A stretch of DNA of 64,000 nt from Burkholderia diffusa. Its GTDB lineage: Bacteria; Pseudomonadota; Gammaproteobacteria; Burkholderiales; Burkholderiaceae. Of this stretch, positions 36,907 through 45,453 are shown in pieces. Position 1 is the first letter of the stretch; each line of letters opens with the position of its first letter. Where the stretch lies: NCBI RefSeq assembly GCF_001718315.1, contig NZ_CP013362.1:1736001-1800000 (forward strand). The letters are read 5' to 3'. The notes below the pieces were generated by a model. It saw only the letters and a list, made by a program, of their open reading frames with translations, was not told the DNA's origin and did not search any database. The translations under genes were made by a program, and so were the position numbers.

Positions 36907-37326
36907 TCAGACGACGCGGATCTCGACGTCGATGTTGCCGCGCGTCGCTTTCGAATACGGGCAGGTCTGGTGTGCGGTGTCGACGATGTGCTGCACGATG
37001 TCACGATCGATCCCCGGCACGCTCACGTTCAGGCGAGCCTGCAGGAAGTACGCGTTGTTGCCCGTACCCAGGTCCACCTCGGCATCGACAGCGAGATCGG
37101 CCGGCAGCGTGACCTTCGCCGCGCGCGCCGCGAGTTGCATCGCGCCGATGAAGCAGGCCGACCAGCCGGCCGCGAACAATTGTTCCGGATTCGTGCCGGT
37201 ACCGGCGCTGCCGGGCGACGACAGCTGGATGTCGAGGCGACCGTCGGAACTGCGAGCCGTGCCGTCGCGGCCGCCGGAAGTCGTATGGGTCTTGCCCGTG
37301 TACAGTACTTTTTCGATCTTGCTCAT
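36907..37326 (-). CDS. ohr: Organic hydroperoxide resistance protein Ohr
   Basis: The 139-residue OsmC-fold peroxidase has both catalytic cysteines (Cys58 in GWSACF, Cys122 in TCPYSKAT) and the conserved Arg20 and Glu48 that activate them. It reduces fatty-acid and other organic hydroperoxides using lipoylated proteins. Its promoter region carries two copies of a 19-bp motif also seen at ohrR. The start MSKIEKVLYTGK is typical for the family. Confidence 0.94.
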   Translation of the reverse strand: MSKIEKVLYTGKTHTTSGGRDGTARSSDGRLDIQLSSPGSAGTGTNPEQLFAAGWSACFIGAMQLAARAAKVTLPADLAVDAEVDLGTGNNAYFLQARLNVSVPGIDRDIVQHIVDTAHQTCPYSKATRGNIDVEIRVV

Positions 37327-37360
37327 CGTTCACTCCGTCAGGTAGGAAGGTTTTGTCTGA

Positions 37361-37436
37361 TGCGATTCGATCGCATGCGATGCAGTTTGGTCGAGATGAC
37401 ATACCGAGTCAAGCGCGTTCGATTAAATCGCATGCG
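37361..37436 (-). promoter_or_regulatory. ohr promoter flanked by two operator motifs
   Basis: On the minus strand a -35 TTGACT (37407-37412) and -10 CAAACT (37384-37389) are 17 bases apart. Motif copies TGCGATTCGATCGCATGCG (37361-37379) and TTCGATTAAATCGCATGCG (37418-37436) sit just downstream of the -10 and just upstream of the -35. Both contain the palindrome ATCGCATGCGAT. The layout is what repression by a dimeric OhrR would need. Confidence 0.6.
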
Positions 37437-37606
37437 ATATTTTGTACTTCAATGTATCAGGATCGTGCCGAACCTTGCCGTACAAGGCTCGGCGACGATC
37501 AATGCCCCATATTCAAAATTCAAAAGACGACTTGGATTGGAGGTTTCGGCGATGGCAGGGCAGGTCGCCGTCACGATCGCGGCTGCCCCCGGCCTGCGCA
37601 ACTCGG

Positions 37607-38071
37607 TCATGCCGGATGAATTTCGGCGATCACGACCAGAATCACCGTCGCGTCCGCCGGCAACTGGCGATGGGAAAAGGCCGAGCGCGCGTGCCCGGCC
37701 TTGCTGCCCAGCACCTTGGCGAACAAGTCGGAAGCGCCGTCGATCACGGCCGGCTGACCGTGGAAACCATCCGCCGACGCGACGTGCCCCTCGACACGCA
37801 CGACATGATGCAGGCGATCGAACCCGCCGAGGTGCTTTCCGATCTGCGCAAGCACGTTCAGCGCCGCGAGCTGCGCCGCACGCCGACCGTCATCGATGCT
37901 CCGTTGTTCGCCGACGCGCCCCGTATAGACCAGCTCGCCATCGACGAGCGGCAATTGCCCGGAAATGAACAACAGGTTACCGGCCTCGCTGACGGCCGTG
38001 TAGCTGCCGAGCGGTTGCGGCGGTTCGGGTAGCGTGAAGCCCAGTTCGGCCAGATTCTGCTCAATGGTCAT
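37607..38071 (-). CDS. RidA/YjgF-family protein
   Basis: The 154-residue protein has the RidA fold with SYTAVSEAGNLLFISGQLP at the N-terminus and FDRLHHVVRVEGHVAS in the middle. It lacks the arginine-containing RCAI/E motif of classical enamine deaminases near the C-terminus, so it falls in a less well-defined branch (Rid4-7-like). Family members remove reactive enamines or imines. It is divergent from a LysR gene that may control it. Confidence 0.85.
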   Translation of the reverse strand: MTIEQNLAELGFTLPEPPQPLGSYTAVSEAGNLLFISGQLPLVDGELVYTGRVGEQRSIDDGRRAAQLAALNVLAQIGKHLGGFDRLHHVVRVEGHVASADGFHGQPAVIDGASDLFAKVLGSKAGHARSAFSHRQLPADATVILVVIAEIHPA

Positions 38072-38428
38072 GGCATTCTCCTGCGGGAATCGTTGATGAG
38101 TTGGCCTCGGTGCGAAAGCGTGACTCGCCGGGGCCTCTGTCAGTCACTCTAGTGACGCGGGTGGGGACGGTAAATATCGTTCGCGCAATTGACTCGACAC
38201 ACGATGTAACGAATCGGCCGCCGCGAGCGCGTACCGCCAGTGCCGCCCGGCCGCGCCTGTCGCCGTCGCGTGCACGCTGGTTTCCCTGCGGGGATTCGTG
38301 CACACTCGGTGCTTCGGCAGTCTCGCCGTGGAACAACGCGCGCTCGCGTACCGGGTGTGCAATGTCTCGTTGCAGGCGTACACCGGGTTCGCCATCGCGC
38401 CAAGACACGAGGAAGCAGGAGCCGCCCC
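38072..38428. other. 357-bp divergent intergenic region between RidA and LysR genes
   Basis: There is no gene. On the minus strand a promoter for the RidA gene is visible (see 38146-38174). GTCACT-CT-AGTGAC (38143-38156) is a perfect dyad centred on its -10 box. Nothing else is recognised. Confidence 0.55.
38146..38174 (-). promoter_or_regulatory. Putative promoter of the RidA-family gene
   Basis: TTTACC (-35, 38169-38174) and TAGAGT (-10, 38146-38151) are separated by 17 bases on the minus strand, 75 bases from the start codon. The -10 lies inside the dyad GTCACT-CT-AGTGAC. Confidence 0.4.
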
Positions 38429-39361
38429 ATGCAGCGAAAATTCGATGACCTCCTGCTCGGCAGCATCGAGCTGTTCTGCCTGGCAGCCGAACTCGGCAGT
38501 TTCACGCTCGCCGCGACGGCTGCGAGCGTCACGCCGGCCGCAGTGAGCCGATCCGTCGCGCGGCTCGAGGAGCGTCTCGGCGTACGTCTGTTCGTACGGA
38601 CGACGCGCCAGATCCGCCTCACCGATTCCGGGCGACGCTATTTCGAGCAATGCCGCGATGCGTTGTCGCAGCTCGTCGACGCGGAACGCGAAGCGACGGG
38701 GCAGCAGGCAACGCCGGCCGGCGTGCTGCGCATCAGCATGCCGACGCCATACGGACACTATCGCGTGCTGCCGCTGCTGCCCGCGTTTCGCGAGCGGTAC
38801 CCGGAAGTACGCGTCGAAACCCATCTCAGCAATCGCAACATCGACTTCGCCGAGGAGGGTTTCGACCTTGCGATCCGCGGCCGCGCGCCAGCCGATTCGA
38901 GCTTGGTCGCCCGCAAGCTCGAGGACGCCGAACTTGTCGTTGTCGCGACGCCCGGGTATCTCAGGCGCGCCGGCGTGCCGCGCACGGTCGACGATCTGCA
39001 CGCGCACGAGTGCATCCAGTTCGAGCTCCCGAGCAGCGGCAGGCCGATTCCATGGCTGTTCAACGACGGATCTGCGGAAATCGACGTCGCGACGACGGGC
39101 GGCTACGGCACGTCGGGCGACGTCCTCGCCGGCGTCACGCTCGCGCGCAGCGGGGCGGGCCTGTTCCAGACTTATCGCTTCATCGTCGAGCGCGATCTGC
39201 GGGAAGGCATGCTCACCGAGGTGCTGTCCGGCGCGGGCGGGCGGTCGCGGCCGTTCATGCTGTTGTATCCGCATGCACGTTATTTGTCGTCGCGCGTGCG
39301 CGTCTTCGTCGACTTTCTCGTCGAACATCTCGAGCAGGCACCCGGCAAGCGCGCGAACTAG
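38429..39361 (+). CDS. LysR-family transcriptional regulator
   Basis: The 310-residue regulator has an N-terminal winged helix (SIELFCLAAELGSFTLAATAASVTPAAVSRSVARLEERLG). The effector domain is of the CrgA/DsdC-like subgroup, with GVLRISMPTPYGHY and EEGFDLAIRGRAP. The start at 38429 follows GCAGGAGCC. It is divergent from RidA and convergent with an SDR gene. Both of those genes have a similar TAGAGT -10 box, so it may regulate both. Confidence 0.89.
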   Translation: MQRKFDDLLLGSIELFCLAAELGSFTLAATAASVTPAAVSRSVARLEERLGVRLFVRTTRQIRLTDSGRRYFEQCRDALSQLVDAEREATGQQATPAGVLRISMPTPYGHYRVLPLLPAFRERYPEVRVETHLSNRNIDFAEEGFDLAIRGRAPADSSLVARKLEDAELVVVATPGYLRRAGVPRTVDDLHAHECIQFELPSSGRPIPWLFNDGSAEIDVATTGGYGTSGDVLAGVTLARSGAGLFQTYRFIVERDLREGMLTEVLSGAGGRSRPFMLLYPHARYLSSRVRVFVDFLVEHLEQAPGKRAN

Positions 39362-39472
39362 CGCGGCCGGCCATGCCCGCAACGAGGCGAAGCAGGGCGC
39401 AAAGGCCGCGCCTGCGCCGGCATCGGGGCACCGCGCACCATCCGAGCCGGCGCATGTTCACGACGTTGCTGC

Positions 39473-40186
39473 TCAGTGCCCGGCGCTCTGGCCGCCATCC
39501 ACGTGCAGGATCTCGCCGGTGACGAACGGCGCCGAATCGAGATACAGGAGCGCGCCGACGATGTCGCTCATCTCGCCCATCCGGCCGACCGGATGCAGTG
39601 AGGCGAGCGTCGCGTGCGTGTCGGGCGCGTGCATCGGCGACTTGATGATGCCCGGCGACACGGCGTTCACGCGGATGCCGGCCTTCGCATATTCGATTGC
39701 GAGCGACTTCGTCGCCGCGTTGAGCCCGCCTTTCGTCAGCGACGCGAGCACCGACGGCACATTGCTGTTCGCGTGGTCAACGAGACTCGTCGTGATGCTG
39801 ACCACGTGACCGCCGTCACTTCCGTTTCGCTGCATCGCCGCAATCGCACGCTGCGTGACGTGGAAGAAGGCGTCCAGGTTCACGCGGGTGATGGCAGCGT
39901 AGTCGTCCGCCGTGTATTGCGTGAACGGCTTCGCGATGAAAATGCCCGCATTGTTGACGAGCGTGTCGACCCGGCCGAAGTGCTCGATGGCGGCGTCGAC
40001 CACGCGGCGCGCGACAACCGGGTCGCCGATGTCGCCCGCGACGGTGACGAGATCGGGGTCGTCCGACGGCCCGATAGAACGGGACGTCGCGACCACGCGG
40101 TGGCCCACGGCGCGGAATGCGTTGACCGTTGCGGCGCCGATGCCTTGCGATGCGCCGGTGACGATGATGACCTTGGAAGTACTCAT
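39473..40186 (-). CDS. SDR-family oxidoreductase lacking the catalytic tyrosine
   Basis: The 237-residue Rossmann protein has the cofactor motif TGASQGIG (10-17), NNAG (78-81), Ser134 and Lys152. The tyrosine normally four residues before the lysine is Ala148 (segment SVLASLTKGG). The cofactor site thus looks intact while the proton donor is absent. A related SDR subgroup with ASLTKGG exists to my knowledge, so this may be a natural variant with a changed mechanism rather than damage. The C-terminal VTGEILHVDGGQSAGH is normal. Confidence 0.87.
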   Translation of the reverse strand: MSTSKVIIVTGASQGIGAATVNAFRAVGHRVVATSRSIGPSDDPDLVTVAGDIGDPVVARRVVDAAIEHFGRVDTLVNNAGIFIAKPFTQYTADDYAAITRVNLDAFFHVTQRAIAAMQRNGSDGGHVVSITTSLVDHANSNVPSVLASLTKGGLNAATKSLAIEYAKAGIRVNAVSPGIIKSPMHAPDTHATLASLHPVGRMGEMSDIVGALLYLDSAPFVTGEILHVDGGQSAGH

Positions 40187-40488
40187 GATATGCCTCGACA
40201 GGTGATTGGTTTTCGGCGTCAGCGCCGACCGGATCGATGAATCCGATGGACGCTACTCTAGGCGCGTCGGGCCGGTGTTCGAATACCCGCCATGGACCAA
40301 CAGTCTTGCGTCGCGGGAACAAATGCGGGGAAGAGAGGCAGACGGCCTTAGCGCAGACGGTTGCCGGCGGAGATGGACCGCCACGACGGCCAATGCGGCG
40401 TCATTCATGCCGGGCGGCATGCGTCGATCGTTGTGAATTCGAGGATTGCGCAGCGCAATGGCCCGACCGTTGGTTACGCGTCTTTATC
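40187..40488. other. 302-bp region upstream of the SDR gene
   Basis: There is no gene. A minus-strand promoter candidate has TAGAGT as -10 (40255-40260) and a weak TTCGAA as -35 (40278-40283), 69 bases before the SDR start. The right-hand part becomes less GC-rich as it runs into the decayed HEAT-repeat gene. Confidence 0.45.
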
Positions 40489-40982
40489 ATGCCTATCCGG
40501 ATAACTTTTCTTATCACAATAGTATTGTTTTTCACGCAAACCTCCGGATACGAAAACGCGCCCGACCCGACCGTCGTGCGCCTAGTCGAACGGCTTCCCA
40601 AGTGGATCAGGGCAGGGCATGCCGTCGCACATGGCTGCTTGGTGCGCTACCCGGCGCTCCGAACACGATTGTCCAGGACCACGCGCTGGAACACATATCC
40701 AACATGCTCTGGACGCAATCCGACGCGTTGCTGGCACTCACGCGCGCCTCGATCGATGCGTCCGAGTCGAACCCGAAATGGCAATTGGCCGCGCGACTCG
40801 GTGGGCGGGGTTCGCATGGTGCCGAGGCTGAAGCACTCTGTTGCGCCTGATGGACGACGTGGACGAATATGTGCGCCGGCGCGCGTTGCTTGCGTTGGGC
40901 GCAATGAGGTCCGCTCATGCCGAAGCGCTCGCGGAACGTGCCTGGCGCACCGGACACGAATATCAGCGGATTGCCGCGTTGT
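40489..40982 (+). pseudogene. Decayed HEAT-repeat protein gene, truncated at its 3' end
   Basis: HEAT-like sequence is spread over three frames: PDPTVVRLVERLPKWIRAGHAVAHG in one, VQDHALEHISNMLWTQSDALLALTRA...KWQLAARLGGRGSHGAEAEAL in the next, and LMDDVDEYVRRRALLALGAMRSAHAEALAERAW in the third. Frame changes therefore occur near 40650 and 40845. The frame is cut off at about 40982, where transposase-like sequence begins. The 5' end is AT-rich and uncertain. The gene was probably disabled when mobile DNA entered. Confidence 0.65.
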
Positions 40983-41178
40983 CCGACGCGCTCGCGGCTG
41001 GTAGACCTTGGGCGGGCGTTGCCGGCGCGGCACCTAGCGGCCAGCGTCGGTCATCAGCTTGCGGACCGTTTCCTTGGCCAGCCGAATGTTGTGGCTTTCG
41101 TACAGTTTCTCGTAGGCCAGCCAGCTTACGATGGGTCGAAAAGCGGACATTACAACTTAGCCGCCACAACGAATGTCA
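40983..41178 (-). mobile_element. Relic of an ISNCY-type insertion sequence
   Basis: The minus strand encodes EKLYESHNIRLAKETVRKLM, then DAGR, an in-frame TAG, and VPRRQRPPKVYQPRARR. These match residues about 97-140 of the intact transposase downstream (WECHGIRLAKETVRKLMMDAG, IPRRQRPPKVYQPRARR). The right edge (about 41145-41178) has a terminal-repeat-like stretch (GTTGTGGC...AATGTCCGC, read in reverse). The N-terminal and C-terminal transposase parts are missing, so it is a deleted remnant. Confidence 0.7.
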
Positions 41179-41192
41179 TACCCAGATTCAGA

Positions 41193-42790
41193 TGTCGCAG
41201 CGCCAGCTAAATACAAATGTCGCATGTTTCATCGACTTTCTCGTCATTCAGCGTTGAAGCGCCGAGCCTGAAGCAGCAGGGCGCTTACGCTCATCCGCGG
41301 GCCGTGGCAGACCGCCGCTCAGTTCCTGCTTTTGATGCGACCTCCAGAATCGCCGCCTCCATGTCAGCCGCCGTGAACCGGCGCGGCTTCTTGGTGCCAG
41401 GTTGCGCTTCGTTCTCCCGCACCGGCAGCCCTCGATGCGTTCGCGACGGCGCGGTTCCGATCCGCCGGCTGTCGCGCTGCGCCTGAAACGCTTGTGCCAC
41501 TTGCAGCGCGTGACTTAGCCGCTTGTGGTCCACGATGGCGCCTTGATCGACCTCGGCCAGCCGGTCATAGGACTGAGCTGCCAATATCTGACCGGCTGCT
41601 CGGATTTCGATCCGACCATCCGGGTACTCCCACACCTCGACGTCGCGATGTATCCACGCTCGATTCCCCGGCGTATCGTCCAGCAGGTACAGCACCCGGT
41701 CGTATTGCACCGTCAACGCCTTCGTGACCCGGCGTGTCTCACGCCAGGTCAGCAGCAGGTCCAGATCCTCGTCGGATCGCAGCGGCCGATGCGCATCAAA
41801 GCCGCTGCGCGGCGGCTTCCCGAAGCGCGCGTTATACGTAGCGATGAAGGAGGGCGCATAAGCGTTGGCATCCGCGACTGTGCTGATGCCGCGCAATCGT
41901 AGCTCCTTGACCAATCGGTCCTGCAGCGTCAGGTGCGCACGCTCGACACGCCCCTTGGCCGAGCTACTGTTTGCGCAGAACGTGTCGATGTTCAACTCAT
42001 ACATCGCGCGGCCGAAGTGCGTGACGCTCTGGCCGGTCTTGCCGGCGCTCGTATTGCGGAACACGCTGTATTTGTCGCTGTAGAACGCTACCGGCTTACC
42101 ATGGCGCTCCAGATATGCCCGCGTGGCCTCGAAGTAGCTGAAGGTCGATTCGGTCTGCGTGAAATGCAGCATCATCAACCGACTCGTCGCGTCGTCCACA
42201 TACACCAGCAGCGTGCAGGCCGGCGCCCGTTCCTCGAACCACCGATGATCGCTGCCGTCGATCTGGATCAGTTCGCCCAGGCACGCGCGTCGGGCTCGTG
42301 GCTGATACACCTTCGGCGGCCGCTGTCGACGCGGAATCCAAAGCCCAGCGTCCATCATCAGCTTCCTGACCGTCTCCTTGGCCAGCCGAATGCCGTGGCA
42401 CTCCCAGAGCTTCTCGCACGCCAGCGTCGGCCCGAAATCGGCGTAGCGCTCGCGAATAACGGTCAGGGCACGTAACGCCAGCCCGTCGTCGAGCTTGCGG
42501 TTGCCCGGCCGGCCGCGACGGCCCGAAGCTACGCCGCTGGCTCCTTGCTCTCGATATCGGATGATCAGCCGTTCCACCTGGCGCACGCTCAGGCCCAGCC
42601 GTTCAGCCGCACGCCCAGGCTTCAAGCCCGTGTCCACCACGGCCTGGATTACCTTGAGTCGATCAAGCTCTCGCATCGTCAGTGTCACCAATCCGGCTGG
42701 CTGCATGGTCGGCTCCCGGGCTTACTCAACGAGCCGTCCAGCATGCCAGCAGTCAAAAACACGACATCTGTAAATAGCCACAACACGACA
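41193..42790 (-). mobile_element. Intact ISNCY-family insertion sequence (about 1.6 kb)
   Basis: The ends match each other when read inward. The left end has TGTCGCAGCGCCAGCTAAAT followed by ACAAATGTCGC; the right end has TGTCGTGTTGTGGCTATTTA followed by CAGATGTCGTG. Each end thus carries two TGTCG boxes around a GCTAttTACA core. One transposase gene fills the element. No convincing target duplication was seen: the flanks TCAGA and TTAGG differ. Boundaries are good to one or two bases. Confidence 0.75.
41291..42706 (-). CDS. ISNCY-family DDE transposase
   Basis: The 471-residue protein has an N-terminal helix-turn-helix (RAAERLGLSVRQVERLIIRYREQG, 32-55) and an rve-type catalytic core with Asp150 (LIQIDGSDHRW), Asp211 (FYSDKYSVFR) and Glu255 (AKGRVERAH), so the DDE triad is complete. 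The C-terminus is basic. The frame is intact, hence the element may be active. An alternative start is the ATG at 42676. Confidence 0.9.
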   Translation of the reverse strand: MQPAGLVTLTMRELDRLKVIQAVVDTGLKPGRAAERLGLSVRQVERLIIRYREQGASGVASGRRGRPGNRKLDDGLALRALTVIRERYADFGPTLACEKLWECHGIRLAKETVRKLMMDAGLWIPRRQRPPKVYQPRARRACLGELIQIDGSDHRWFEERAPACTLLVYVDDATSRLMMLHFTQTESTFSYFEATRAYLERHGKPVAFYSDKYSVFRNTSAGKTGQSVTHFGRAMYELNIDTFCANSSSAKGRVERAHLTLQDRLVKELRLRGISTVADANAYAPSFIATYNARFGKPPRSGFDAHRPLRSDEDLDLLLTWRETRRVTKALTVQYDRVLYLLDDTPGNRAWIHRDVEVWEYPDGRIEIRAAGQILAAQSYDRLAEVDQGAIVDHKRLSHALQVAQAFQAQRDSRRIGTAPSRTHRGLPVRENEAQPGTKKPRRFTAADMEAAILEVASKAGTERRSATARG

Positions 42791-43030
42791 TTAGGATATG
42801 GCTGCTACAACGAAAACTGTCGATAATTATGATTATGTCAAATATGAAATTCACTCACCGACACGACTGAAATCCCGGTCACACGCGACCAGAATCCTGC
42901 CTCACCGGTCGCTCGCAGCAGCGATTCTCAACGTGAACGCCCCGCAGCAAAACCGGCGACACGCAATGCCTCCGACGGCTGCCCACCGGACGCCGTCTCC
43001 GACCACTACAAAACCGCCCGCAACGGACGA

Positions 43031-43519
43031 TCAGGACAACCACATCCCCTGCATCTTGTGCGAGAAATGCGCGCGCTCGGCCGTCTCCATCAGCGACAGA
43101 AATTCGTCCTGCATCATATGGATCAGCGCCTCGTGGTCGCCGGCCTCGAAATACACTTCCGGCTGCTGCGCGAGATGTTCCTCGAGGAACGTCTTCATCC
43201 CGTACGCCATGCACACCGGCGGCAACGCGCCGAGGTCGCAATCCTTGAACAGTTCACGCAGTTCGATTTCCTTGGCGAGCACGAGATGACGGCCGGTCTT
43301 GACCCAGAGATCCGACAGCCGCACCGCATGCGACGTCGGCAGTACGGCTGCGACGTAGCCTTCGTCGTCCTCGAGCAGCACGGTTTTCGCGAGGCGATCG
43401 CCGGGGATATGCGCGGCGGCGGCCGTCTCCATGCTGGTATGGCTATACGGGTGGTACACGACTTCGTACCGCGATGACTTCTGGCGCAGGCAATCCTGCA
43501 GGGTGGCTGATACAGGCAT
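43031..43519 (-). CDS. YbaK/EbsC-type aminoacyl-tRNA deacylase
   Basis: The 162-residue protein has the YbaK/ProX editing fold with HTSMETAAAAHIPGDRLAKTVLLEDD and AVLPTSHAVRLSDL, including the conserved lysine (KTVLL) that positions the tRNA-bound amino acid. Such proteins hydrolyse mischarged tRNAs (Cys- or Ala-tRNAPro). A C-terminal extension (HMMQDEFLSLMETAERAHFSH) is longer than in the smallest family members and its role is unclear. It appears monocistronic. Confidence 0.87.
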   Translation of the reverse strand: MPVSATLQDCLRQKSSRYEVVYHPYSHTSMETAAAAHIPGDRLAKTVLLEDDEGYVAAVLPTSHAVRLSDLWVKTGRHLVLAKEIELRELFKDCDLGALPPVCMAYGMKTFLEEHLAQQPEVYFEAGDHEALIHMMQDEFLSLMETAERAHFSHKMQGMWLS

Positions 43520-43995
43520 GGCACACCTCGTCTGGACGAATCGGGCGAACGAAGTTCGCTCCGGATTCGTTCAGCATAGGTCGCATTGCGGCCAATGGAA
43601 ACGCCCGCGCACCACCCCCACACGAATGGCCCGACATCAGGCTTCGGCCCCTTTTCCGGTCGGCGCGGCCGCCCTCCGCCGGCATGCGGAATTCAAATCC
43701 GGAATGCGCATGAAACATGCTGGCCGCCCCGTCTTTCCTGAAGACAAAACGCGCGATAACCAGTCGATCACGATGACGCGAATCCATGCGACGATGAGGT
43801 CAAACTAGACCGTTAGTTGCATTTAGAGGTGGTCATCGTGACCTTAAAATCGTCCACGTTGGCTGCCCGTAATCGACCGAATCAGCCGGCCACGCGCCGG
43901 CGAAGCTGTCGCAAACCGTGCCGACAAAGACCAAACCGCGCCCTATACTGAGCCATCCGCCCGCCATCCTGCGGCGGCCGACTCCGGGAGCGACC
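43520..43995. other. 476-bp intergenic stretch
   Basis: No supportable gene is present. Around 43815-43850 is a small AT-richer patch with the dyad GGTCA-TCG-TGACC (43831-43843) and a TTGCAT/TTAAAAT pair that might be a promoter for the YciI-like gene. Nothing else is recognised. Confidence 0.5.
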
Positions 43996-44283
43996 ATGCA
44001 TTACCAGTTGATCTACGAACTCGTCGACGATTACCTGTCCAGGCGCGAACAGTACCGCGCCGAGCACCTCGCGCTCGCCCAGGCCGCAACCGAGCGCGGC
44101 GAGCTCATCCTCGCCGGCGCATTGCAGGATCCCGCCGACCGGGCCGTGCTCGTCTTCGAAGGCGACTCGCCGGAAGCCGCCGAATCGTTCGCCCGCGCCG
44201 ATCCGTACGTGCAGCACGGCCTCGTCAAATCCTGGTGCGTGCGTCCGTGGCGCGTCGTGGTCGGCAAGCACGCCCCGCGCTAG
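43996..44283 (+). CDS. YciI-like protein
   Basis: The 95-residue ferredoxin-fold protein starts HYQLIYELVDDYLSRREQYRAEHLALAQ. It carries the conserved histidine (AEHLALA) and aspartate (RADPYVQHGLV) that form the putative active site of the YciI family. A related protein has dehydrochlorinase activity, but most are uncharacterised. GGGAGCGACC precedes the ATG. It is convergent with corA. Confidence 0.88.
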   Translation: MHYQLIYELVDDYLSRREQYRAEHLALAQAATERGELILAGALQDPADRAVLVFEGDSPEAAESFARADPYVQHGLVKSWCVRPWRVVVGKHAPR

Positions 44284-44296
44284 CGATGCTCCCCGG

Positions 44297-45286
44297 CTAC
44301 AGCCAGCCCGCCCGTTTGAAGCGCCACCACAACGCGAGATCGGCGACGACCATCACCCCGATGCAGCCATAGAAGCCGTACTTGAGGTGCAGTTCGGGCA
44401 TGTTCGCGAAGTTCATCCCGTAGATGCCGGCGATCATCGTCGGTATCGCGAACAGCGCGGCGAACGAGCCGAGCCGCTTGGTCACCTCGTTCTCCGCGAG
44501 CGAAATCATCCCGAGGTTGACCTGGATCGCAGTCACGACCATCTCGCGCCGCCCTTCGATCGTCTTCACGATCCGCTGCAGATGGTCGTACACGTCGCGG
44601 AAGTAATGCTCCATCCCGCTGCAGACCTGCGGAATGCGTCCGCCGGTGAGCTTCGCGAGCGGCTCGATCAGCGGCGCCGTGTGCTGGTACAGCGTCACGA
44701 GCCGGCGTTTCAGCGAGTAGAGATCCTCGATGATCGCCCGCGACGACGCGGGCGAGGCCTTCGCGAAGATGCGGTCCTCGAGTTCCTCGAGCTCGTTGCC
44801 GAGCGTCTCGAGGATCGGGAAATAGCGGTCGACGACCTGGTCCATCAGCGCATAGAACACGAACGCCGAGCCTTCCTGCAGCAGATGCGGCTCGCGCTCG
44901 CAGCGCTTGCGCACGTCGCGGAAGTCCTGCTCGGTATGGTTGCGGATCGACAGCACGTAGTTCGGGCCGACGAACACGTTCAGCTCGCCAACCTTGAATT
45001 CGCCGTCGTCGTCGAGCTCCACCATATGCAGCACCGCGAACAGCGAATCGCCGTACTCCTCGATCTTCGGCCGCTGATGCCCTTTGCGGGCATCTTCGAG
45101 CGCGAGCTCGTGCAGTCCGAATTCCTCGCCCATCAGGTCGATCTCGTCCGGTGTCGGATCCTTCAGCGCGACCCACACGAAACACTCGGGCTTCGATACG
45201 TAGTCGCTGATGGCGTCGATATCGATTTCGGCCAGCTTGCGGCCGTCCTGGTATGCAGCGCAGTTGATCAGCATGTTGTCCGTCAT
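44297..45286 (-). CDS. corA: CorA-family magnesium/cobalt channel
   Basis: The 329-residue protein has the large cytoplasmic CorA N-domain and a long stalk helix. Two C-terminal membrane spans include the signature YGMNF (GMN at about 290-292) and MPELHLKYGFYG as the periplasmic loop. It forms a pentameric Mg2+/Co2+ channel in the inner membrane. The length is close to E. coli CorA. It is divergent from the cydX-like gene. Confidence 0.93.
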   Translation of the reverse strand: MTDNMLINCAAYQDGRKLAEIDIDAISDYVSKPECFVWVALKDPTPDEIDLMGEEFGLHELALEDARKGHQRPKIEEYGDSLFAVLHMVELDDDGEFKVGELNVFVGPNYVLSIRNHTEQDFRDVRKRCEREPHLLQEGSAFVFYALMDQVVDRYFPILETLGNELEELEDRIFAKASPASSRAIIEDLYSLKRRLVTLYQHTAPLIEPLAKLTGGRIPQVCSGMEHYFRDVYDHLQRIVKTIEGRREMVVTAIQVNLGMISLAENEVTKRLGSFAALFAIPTMIAGIYGMNFANMPELHLKYGFYGCIGVMVVADLALWWRFKRAGWL

Positions 45287-45453
45287 GTTGCCGTTTTCGC
45301 ATCAGTTTACCGGTTTGACGCGCGGGCGGCCCGGCTTGCGCGACACGCCGATATTGGTCATGATCGGGCTACGTGCGACGCGGCACGCGCACGGCATCGC
45401 TTCGACAAACGCACGGCACGGCCGTGCGGTCCAACCGTCAAGGAGACAGACCC

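Noticed and set aside
40237..41257. Overlapping frames as separate small genes
   Set aside because: They are pieces of one HEAT-repeat gene plus the transposase relic, seen in shifting frames.
43431..43808. 125-codon plus-strand frame in the gap after the YbaK-type gene
   Set aside because: It overlaps the start of a well-supported minus-strand gene, has no ribosome site and shows no recognisable domain.
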